DNA from: Gammaproteobacteria bacterium UBA3498
GTDB lineage: Bacteria; Pseudomonadota; Gammaproteobacteria; Pseudomonadales; Pseudohongiellaceae
Assembly: GCA_002377605.1 (NCBI GenBank)
Contig: DFQD01000070.1
Span: forward strand, 1 to 5,141
Reading direction: 5' to 3'
DNA: 5,141 nucleotides
The translations under genes were made by a program, and so were the position numbers. The notes beneath the pieces were generated by a model, which saw only the letters and a program-made list of their open reading frames with translations, was not told the origin of the DNA and made no database searches. Positions 1-5,141 of the stretch are shown here, one piece after another. Positions within the stretch are counted from its first letter, which is position 1. The number at the start of each line of letters is the position of its first letter.

Positions 1-1653
1 TTAAGAACCAATCAAAATACATGTATCAATCAAAAGCCATTGGTAAGGGCTGGTGATCATGTTGAGGCTGGGGAAATAATTGCTGATGGCACATCAACAA
101 GTCAGGGTGAATTAGCACTTGGTGGAAATATGAGAGTGGCATTCATGCCTTGGCGTGGATATAACTTTGAAGATGCTATCGTGATTAATGAACGGCTGGT
201 TAAGGAAGATGTCTTAACATCAATTCACATGAAGGAATTTGAAGTAGAAATTCGTGATACACGTAGAGGTGAAGAAGAATTAACAAATGAAATACCAAAT
301 GTGAGTGAAGAGGCAACGCGTAATCTTGATTCTCAGGGAATTGTTAGAATCGGGGCACAGGTTGCTTCAGGTGATATTCTTGTAGGTAAAGTGACGCCAA
401 AAGGTGAGACTGACCCTACGCCGGAAGAAAAATTACTGCGGGCAATCTTTGGAGAAAAGGCCGGTGATGTAAAAGATGCATCGAAGAGATGTGATTCTGG
501 CGTACATGGTACTGTCGTTGATACTCAGTTGTTTGAAAGAAAAAGTCTTGCTATTCGAAAAGAAGAAAAGCAGCAGATTAGAGAGCTTCAGAAAATTGCA
601 CGAAGAGACCGTCTTGACCTGATGGGTAAGCGCGACGAATTATTGAGAACACAGCTTTCTGAACAGAATTCTGGCGGTATTCGTGATTCCATGACAAATA
701 AAACCATGATCAAAGCTAAAACGATGCTTACAGAGCAGCGTATTAATGATTTGGATTTTGAAAGATTGTCTCTCAAATCGCCTTGGGTAGAGGATCCGTT
801 TATTTGGAATAATATCCTTAGAATTTGGGAAAATTATAATCGAAATCTTCGCCAGCTGGAAGAAAAATTAGAAAAAGACATCTTCAAATTGCGTGTTGGT
901 GATGAGCTGCAGCAAGGTGTTATGAAACTAGCCAAAGTGTATATTGCCCAAAAGAGAAAAATCTCTGTAGGCGATAAAATGGCTGGTCGTCATGGTAATA
1001 AGGGTATTGTCTCCATTATTGTGCCAGAGGAAGATATGCCTTATATGGCCGATGGAAAAACAGTTGATGTTATTTTGAATCCATTGGGTGTGCCATCGCG
1101 TATGAATCTTGGTCAACTTTATGAAACAATGCTTGGCTGGGCAGGTGAAAAATTAAATAAAAGTTATTCGACACCTGTATTTAATGGCGCTTCTTTGGAA
1201 GATGTTGAAAATGAATTGAAATCTGCCGGTCTTTCAGAGTCTGGTACTGTAGATCTTTGGGATGGAAGGACAGGTGAAAAATTCCAATCTAAAGTAGTAG
1301 CCGGTAATATTTACATGCTCAAATTGTCGCATCAGGTTGACGACAAAATGCATGCACGATCAACAGGTCCATATTCATTGATTACCCAGCAGCCTCTTGG
1401 CGGTAAAGCGCAATCTGGTGGACAGAGATTCGGTGAAATGGAAGTGTGGGCACTGGAAGCTTATGGTGCTGCTTATACCTTGCAAGAAATGTTAACCGTT
1501 AAGTCGGATGATGTTGCTGGCCGCACCAAGATGTATAAAAACATCGTGGATGGTGATCATCGAATGGAACCAGCAATGCCGGAGTCGTTTAATGTATTAG
1601 TAAAAGAAATTCGTTCTCTAGGGATCGATATGGAATTGGATGTTAGTAAGTAG
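1..1653 (+). CDS. rpoB: RNA polymerase beta subunit, 3' part (mosaic)
   Basis: This is the C-terminal part of the beta subunit of the cytoplasmic RNA polymerase core. The frame is open from base 1; the true start lies upstream, and the TTG at 40 is an internal leucine codon. It covers 550 codons, matching E. coli from about residue 757 to the end. Visible active-site residues are the NFED acidic pair (169-174), the lysines equivalent to K1065 (934-936) and K1073 (976-978, in GDKMAGRHGNKG), R1106 in PSRMN (1099-1101) and H1237 (1330-1332). Up to about 1380 the sequence resembles Bacteroidota/FCB beta: NVSEEAT, DPTPEEK, LGWAG. It lacks the E. coli insertion after PSRMN (about 54 residues shorter) and has a beta-i9 region about 17 residues longer. 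The last 60 or so residues are gammaproteobacterial (AAYTLQEM, KMYKNIVDGDHRMEP). G+C is 40.7%, lower than rpoC. Identity is certain; the cause of the mosaic is inference. Confidence 0.98.
   Translation, partial: LRTNQNTCINQKPLVRAGDHVEAGEIIADGTSTSQGELALGGNMRVAFMPWRGYNFEDAIVINERLVKEDVLTSIHMKEFEVEIRDTRRGEEELTNEIPNVSEEATRNLDSQGIVRIGAQVASGDILVGKVTPKGETDPTPEEKLLRAIFGEKAGDVKDASKRCDSGVHGTVVDTQLFERKSLAIRKEEKQQIRELQKIARRDRLDLMGKRDELLRTQLSEQNSGGIRDSMTNKTMIKAKTMLTEQRINDLDFERLSLKSPWVEDPFIWNNILRIWENYNRNLRQLEEKLEKDIFKLRVGDELQQGVMKLAKVYIAQKRKISVGDKMAGRHGNKGIVSIIVPEEDMPYMADGKTVDVILNPLGVPSRMNLGQLYETMLGWAGEKLNKSYSTPVFNGASLEDVENELKSAGLSESGTVDLWDGRTGEKFQSKVVAGNIYMLKLSHQVDDKMHARSTGPYSLITQQPLGGKAQSGGQRFGEMEVWALEAYGAAYTLQEMLTVKSDDVAGRTKMYKNIVDGDHRMEPAMPESFNVLVKEIRSLGIDMELDVSK
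1384..1473 (+). other. Putative recombination zone inside rpoB
   Basis: This 90-base stretch encodes the block TQQPLGGKAQ to EAYGA, which is nearly invariant across bacteria. Upstream, the last clearly FCB-like residues are GPYSLI (proline codon 1369, isoleucine codon 1381). Downstream, the first clearly gammaproteobacterial residues are AYT (1471-1479) and LQEM, where FCB proteins usually have a different residue pair and LQEI. The reading frame is uninterrupted. The block is a natural site for homologous recombination between distant rpoB genes, and equally for a false join in a metagenome assembly. The limits given are the interval in which the switch must lie, judged from remembered family sequences rather than an alignment. 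Confidence 0.6.
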
Positions 1654-1670
1654 TCCAAACGAGTACGAGA

Positions 1671-1688
1671 AACGAAACCGAACGAAAC
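1671..1688 (+). repeat. Short tandem direct repeat AACGAAAC
   Basis: The octamer AACGAAAC occurs at 1671-1678 and again at 1681-1688, a period of 10 bases. Related ACGAG copies lie just upstream at 1659-1663 and 1665-1669. The repeat is in the non-coding spacer right after the rpoB stop codon. It may be chance in a purine-rich stretch, a single-stranded RNA element, or a remnant of slippage. No function is assigned. Confidence 0.3.
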
Positions 1689-1708
1689 ATATTAGAGATT
1701 ACTTAAAG

Positions 1709-1730
1709 CTAATCATTCATGAGTGATTAG
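1709..1730 (+). promoter_or_regulatory. Hairpin directly upstream of rpoC ribosome binding site
   Basis: Bases 1709-1716 (CTAATCAT) pair with 1723-1730 (GTGATTAG) in an 8-bp stem, with one T-G wobble next to a six-base loop TCATGA (1717-1722). The stem ends one base before the GGAGG of rpoC. It is A+T-rich and has no following T run, so it is not a convincing terminator. It could tune rpoC translation initiation or mRNA processing; that role is inference from position only. Confidence 0.5.
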
Positions 1731-1731
1731 T

Positions 1732-1736
1732 GGAGG
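1732..1736 (+). promoter_or_regulatory. Shine-Dalgarno site of rpoC
   Basis: A GGAGG core lies seven bases (AAACAGA) before the ATG at 1744. This near-ideal spacing fixes the rpoC start, which also matches the conserved N-terminal MKDLL of gammaproteobacterial beta'. Confidence 0.92.
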
Positions 1737-1743
1737 AAACAGA

Positions 1744-4700
1744 ATGAAAGACCTACTAGGTTTACTAAAATCTCAGTCACAGTCTGACGAGTTTGATTCC
1801 ATTCGAATTGGGTTGGCCTCTCCTGAAATGATCAGGGCTTGGTCATTCGGTGAAGTAAAGAAGCCAGAGACTATTAACTATCGTACGTTTAAACCAGAAC
1901 GTGACGGTTTGTTCTGTGCAAAGATTTTTGGTCCCGTAAAGGACTACGAATGTCTTTGTGGTAAGTACAAGCGCCTTAAGCATCGCGGTGTTATTTGTGA
2001 AAAGTGTGGTGTAGAAGTCGCACTTTCTAAAGTACGTCGGGATCGTATGGGTCATATAGAGCTGGCAAGTCCAGTGGCCCACATCTGGTTTTTAAAATCG
2101 CTGCCTTCTCGAATAGGATTGCTGTTGGATATGACCTTGCGTGATATCGAGCGAATTCTTTACTTTGAGTCTTTTGTGGTTACCGACCCTGGGATGACTA
2201 CGTTGGAGAAAGGCCAATTACTTACTGACGAACAATATTACGAAGCCATGGAAGAATTTAGCGATGAATTCGAAGCCAAGATGGGTGCGGAAGCAGTTCA
2301 GGCGCTCATGAAAGACATGGACGTGGATGGAGAAGTTGCAAGACTGCGTGAAGAAATTCCTGCGACTAATTCTGAAACCAAGCTAAAGAAACTTTCTAAG
2401 CGCTTAAAACTACTGGAAGCCTTTGTTGATTCAGGCAACAAGCCGGAGTGGATGGTAATGACAGTATTGCCAGTACTACCACCTGACTTGCGGCCTTTGG
2501 TACCGCTCGATGGCGGTCGCTTCGCAACTTCTGATCTTAACGATTTATATCGTCGAGTAATTAATAGGAATAATCGTCTTAAGCGGCTTCTTGATCTGAA
2601 TGCGCCAGATATTATCGTGCGCAACGAGAAAAGGATGCTACAAGAAGCTGTTGATGCTTTGTTAGACAACGGTCGTCGCGGACGAGCTATTACTGGTTCT
2701 AACAAACGTCCACTTAAGTCACTTGCTGACATGATTAAAGGAAAACAGGGCCGGTTTAGACAGAATCTACTCGGCAAACGTGTGGATTACAGTGGACGCT
2801 CAGTCATTGTGGTTGGACCCACGCTGAAACTGCATCAATGTGGATTACCTAAGAAAATGGCGCTGGAATTATTTAAACCTTTCATCTTTGGCAAGTTGGA
2901 GCGACGCGGGCTAGCAACGACTATTAAGGCCGCGAAGAAGATGGTGGAAAGAGAGACGGCTGAAGTCTGGGATATTCTTGCAGAAGTAATTCGAGAGCAT
3001 CCAGTTCTACTTAACCGCGCGCCTACTCTCCACCGTTTAGGTATTCAAGCATTTGAGCCGGTCCTTATCGAAGGCAAGGCGATTCAATTACATCCATTAG
3101 TGTGTGCTGCGTATAACGCGGACTTCGATGGTGACCAAATGGCGGTTCACGTACCACTCACTTTGGAAGCTCAACTCGAGGCCCGCACCTTGATGATGTC
3201 TACCAATAACATTCTTGCTCCGGCAAATGGAGAGCCGATAATTGTGCCTTCGCAAGACGTGGTGCTTGGTCTGTACTATATGACTCGTGAAAGAGTTAAC
3301 GCGTCAGGTGAAGGCATGGTTTTTGCTGATGCGAAGGAGGTGCAACGTGCCTATGACACTGGGCAGGTTGATCTGCAGGCCCGTATTAAGGTTCGCATTA
3401 ACGAGAAGATTTTTAGCGACGAAGGTGAAACTCAAACTCAAAGTGAAATTGTTGATACCACGGTAGGTCGAGTACTACTTTATAACATTGTGCCAGATGG
3501 TCTGCCATTCGAAATGGTTAACCAGAAGATGGCGAAGAAGCCAATTTCACAAATCCTTAACGCTTGTTATCGAAATGTTGGTTTGAAGGAAACTGTTATC
3601 TTCGCTGACCAACTGATGTATACCGGTTACGCTTACTCAACACGTTCTGGTTCTTCGATCGGTGTGAATGACTTTGTTATACCAGAAGAAAAGGCATCCA
3701 TTATTGGTCAAGCTAACTCTGAAGTGGAAGAAATTGAAGCACAGTTTGCTTCTGGGCTCGTAACTCAAGGCGAGAAGTACAATAAAGTTATTGATATCTG
3801 GTCTCGCGCCAATGACATCGTTGCTAAATCAATGATGGAAGGCCTATCCAGTGAAACCGTAATAAATAAAGAAGGAGATGAAGAACAACAGGAGTCCTTT
3901 AACTCCGTTTATGTTTATGCAGATTCTGGAGCTCGTGGTTCTCCTGCACAGATCCGTCAGCTTGCTGGTATGCGCGGATTAATGGCCCGTCCGGATGGTT
4001 CGATTATCGAAACACCAATCACCGCCAACTTCCGCGAGGGTTTGAGCGTGTCGCAATACTTTACTTCAACTCATGGTGCTCGAAAGGGCCTCGCGGATAC
4101 CGCGCTTAAGACTGCGAATTCTGGTTACCTAACCAGACGCTTAGTGGACATTTCACAAGATTTGGTAATTACGGAACAAGATTGCGGCACTGTGCAGGGT
4201 TTAACTATGGCTCCAATCATCGAAGGTGGAGACATCATTGCACCTCTGGGTGATCGAGTGTTAGGCCGAGTACTTGCTTCAGATGTTTCTGAAGAAGGTA
4301 ATGGTAACCTTATCGCCGAAGCAGGCACCATGATCAATGAACGCATGGTAGAAAAATTAGAAACTTGTGGTGTTGACCAGGTTTATGTGCGTTCTCCAAT
4401 TACTTGTGAAACTCGATTTGGTATTTGTAGTCAGTGTTATGGTCGCGACCTTGCGCGCGGCCACTTGGCTAACGTGGGTGAAGCAGTAGGTGTAATTGCT
4501 GCACAGTCAATCGGTGAGCCTGGTACTCAGTTGACAATGCGCACCTTCCACATTGGTGGTGCTGCATCTCGCGCAACGGCCAGCGACAACATCCAGGTTA
4601 AGAACACCGGTACGATTCACTTAAGCAACATGAAGACGGTTGAGAATATCAAAGGAGAACTTGTTGTTGTATCCCGTTCTGGTGAGTTAATTGTAAATGA

Positions 4701-5141
4701 CCTAAATGGTCGAGAAAGAGAACGTTATAAGCTTCCGTACGGTGCGTTAATTACTGTTGGTAAGAATGTCGAAGTTGACGCAGGTCAGGTTGTAGCAACC
4801 TGGGATCCACATACTCACCCAATTGTTTCTGAAGTGGCTGGTAAAGTTGCCTTTGAATCAATGGAGGAAGGAATTACGGTTCGTGAACAAACTGACGAGA
4901 TTACTGGTCTTTCAAGTATTTCTATTATCGATCCTGCAGAACGTGCATCCTCTGCGAAAGAATTACGTCCGGCGGTTAATGTTGTTGATAAGAAAGGCAA
5001 AGAGGTTTGTTTGCCGGGTACCAATGTACCGGCTCATTACCATTTACCAGCCAACGCCATTATCGGTTTGAAAGATGGCGCTGACTTAAATATCGGTGAT
5101 GTAATTGCACGTATTCCGCAGGAAGGTTCGAAGACTCGTGA
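1744..5141 (+). CDS. rpoC: RNA polymerase beta' subunit, 5' part
   Basis: This gene encodes the catalytic beta' subunit of RNA polymerase, which forms the clamp and holds the active-site magnesium. The frame is open from the ATG to the right edge: 1132 complete codons of about 1400, so the C-terminus is missing; the final TGA triplet is out of frame. Motifs fall at E. coli numbering with no net indel: zinc ribbon cysteines 70, 72, 85 and 88; switch-2 LGKRVDYSGRS; catalytic aspartates 460, 462 and 464 in NADFDGDQ; bridge helix about 769-804; second zinc site C814, C888, C895 and C898; trigger-loop residues M932, R933 and H936; then the SI3 insertion, about 943-1130. Wording such as ERERYKLPYGA and WDPHTHPIV is closest to Pseudomonas-like gammaproteobacteria. 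G+C is about 46%. Unusual residues are P734, S770 and T774 near the active centre. It is expected to be co-transcribed with rpoB. Confidence 0.99.
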   Translation, partial: MKDLLGLLKSQSQSDEFDSIRIGLASPEMIRAWSFGEVKKPETINYRTFKPERDGLFCAKIFGPVKDYECLCGKYKRLKHRGVICEKCGVEVALSKVRRDRMGHIELASPVAHIWFLKSLPSRIGLLLDMTLRDIERILYFESFVVTDPGMTTLEKGQLLTDEQYYEAMEEFSDEFEAKMGAEAVQALMKDMDVDGEVARLREEIPATNSETKLKKLSKRLKLLEAFVDSGNKPEWMVMTVLPVLPPDLRPLVPLDGGRFATSDLNDLYRRVINRNNRLKRLLDLNAPDIIVRNEKRMLQEAVDALLDNGRRGRAITGSNKRPLKSLADMIKGKQGRFRQNLLGKRVDYSGRSVIVVGPTLKLHQCGLPKKMALELFKPFIFGKLERRGLATTIKAAKKMVERETAEVWDILAEVIREHPVLLNRAPTLHRLGIQAFEPVLIEGKAIQLHPLVCAAYNADFDGDQMAVHVPLTLEAQLEARTLMMSTNNILAPANGEPIIVPSQDVVLGLYYMTRERVNASGEGMVFADAKEVQRAYDTGQVDLQARIKVRINEKIFSDEGETQTQSEIVDTTVGRVLLYNIVPDGLPFEMVNQKMAKKPISQILNACYRNVGLKETVIFADQLMYTGYAYSTRSGSSIGVNDFVIPEEKASIIGQANSEVEEIEAQFASGLVTQGEKYNKVIDIWSRANDIVAKSMMEGLSSETVINKEGDEEQQESFNSVYVYADSGARGSPAQIRQLAGMRGLMARPDGSIIETPITANFREGLSVSQYFTSTHGARKGLADTALKTANSGYLTRRLVDISQDLVITEQDCGTVQGLTMAPIIEGGDIIAPLGDRVLGRVLASDVSEEGNGNLIAEAGTMINERMVEKLETCGVDQVYVRSPITCETRFGICSQCYGRDLARGHLANVGEAVGVIAAQSIGEPGTQLTMRTFHIGGAASRATASDNIQVKNTGTIHLSNMKTVENIKGELVVVSRSGELIVNDLNGRERERYKLPYGALITVGKNVEVDAGQVVATWDPHTHPIVSEVAGKVAFESMEEGITVREQTDEITGLSSISIIDPAERASSAKELRPAVNVVDKKGKEVCLPGTNVPAHYHLPANAIIGLKDGADLNIGDVIARIPQEGSKTR
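1951..2007 (+). other. Beta' zinc ribbon (ZBD)
   Basis: Cysteine codons for residues 70, 72, 85 and 88 lie in YECLCGKYKRLKHRG and ICEKCG. In known polymerases these four cysteines bind zinc, and the domain contacts upstream DNA and the transcript. All four ligands are present, so the module should fold normally. Confidence 0.95.
3115..3138 (+). other. Beta' catalytic magnesium loop NADFDGDQ
   Basis: Codons 458-465 of rpoC encode NADFDGDQ. The three aspartates (460, 462, 464) hold the catalytic magnesium of the two-metal active site in all multisubunit RNA polymerases. The motif is intact, so the gene encodes an active enzyme rather than a decayed copy. Confidence 0.98.
4570..5133 (+). other. 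SI3 (beta'-i6) insertion in the trigger loop
   Basis: By numbering against E. coli, residues about 943-1130 of beta' form the SI3 insertion that splits the trigger loop. It begins just after the GGAASR segment and ends just before the TRD sequence at the window edge. The second half of the trigger helix is outside the window. Similarity to gammaproteobacterial SI3 is clear throughout, supporting the assignment of rpoC to that class. Confidence 0.85.

Larger units (their letters stand above)
1654..1743 (+). other. rpoB-rpoC intergenic spacer
   Basis: The 90 bases between the rpoB TAG stop and the rpoC ATG are typical in length for a bacterial rpoBC junction, where both genes are normally co-transcribed. 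The spacer is purine-rich at its start, has an 8-bp hairpin in its second half and ends in a strong ribosome binding site. No promoter with convincing -35 and -10 boxes and no U-tailed terminator was seen, which fits read-through from rpoB into rpoC. Confidence 0.85.

Noticed and set aside
40..42. TTG as a possible start of rpoB
   Set aside because: The frame is open to base 1 and encodes conserved beta sequence (NQNTCINQ) upstream of it; the gene simply enters from the left.
51..1560. Identical decamer TGGTGATCAT at 51-60 and 1551-1560
   Set aside because: Both copies encode Gly-Asp-His in the rpoB frame in unrelated contexts; a 10-base match over this distance is unremarkable.
1709..1730. 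Rho-independent terminator between rpoB and rpoC
   Set aside because: The stem is A+T-rich and is followed by a ribosome binding site rather than a T run; termination here would also cut off rpoC.
2298..2777. 159-codon open frame on the minus strand
   Set aside because: It lies antisense within a strongly conserved part of rpoC, has no recognisable domain, and is Ser/Arg-rich as expected for an antisense shadow.
4823..5071. 82-codon open frame on the plus strand overlapping rpoC
   Set aside because: It is a +1-frame shadow within the SI3 coding region; no ribosome binding site and no family resemblance was seen.
5139..5141. TGA at the right edge as a stop for rpoC
   Set aside because: It is out of frame: the last full codon is CGT (5137-5139), and GA begins the next codon, expected to be the conserved Asp1133.

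Overview
The window covers the junction of two RNA polymerase genes: the 3' part of rpoB (beta subunit, entering from the left edge) and the first 1132 codons of rpoC (beta' subunit, running off the right edge), both on the + strand in the usual bacterial rpoBC order. Positions 1-1653 are rpoB, 1654-1743 are a 90-base spacer with a small hairpin and a strong ribosome binding site, and 1744-5141 are rpoC. There is no other credible gene, no RNA gene and no mobile element. Both genes are intact wherever visible, and all key catalytic and zinc-binding residues checked are present.

The beta' protein is clearly gammaproteobacterial. It keeps exact residue register with E. coli beta' from residue 1 to 1132, including the zinc ribbon, the NADFDGDQ catalytic loop, the second zinc site and the trigger-loop insertion SI3. 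In detail it looks most like Pseudomonas and marine gammaproteobacterial versions. By hand count the G+C is about 46% (19 sampled lines).

The beta protein tells a different story. Most of it (about codons 1-460 of the window) looks like the Bacteroidota/FCB group: it has LGWAG after PSRMN, lacks the E. coli-type insertion beta-i11, carries a different and longer beta-i9 insert, and has DPTPEEK and NVSEEAT motifs. G+C here is about 41%, and AGA/AGG encode roughly 15 of 36 arginines, against 9 of 74 in rpoC. The last 60 or so residues switch back to gammaproteobacterial sequence. The change falls in the nearly universal GGQRFGEMEVWALEAYG block, around positions 1384-1473.

The most interesting reading is a hybrid RNA polymerase. 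A gammaproteobacterium would carry an FCB-derived beta core, recombined in frame onto a native beta C-terminus, and working with native beta'. The retained C-terminus is the part of beta that packs against the beta' N-terminus, so the breakpoint makes structural sense. The main competing explanation is a chimeric assembly across a highly conserved block; the window alone cannot exclude this. The 5' half of rpoB and read-level support would decide it.
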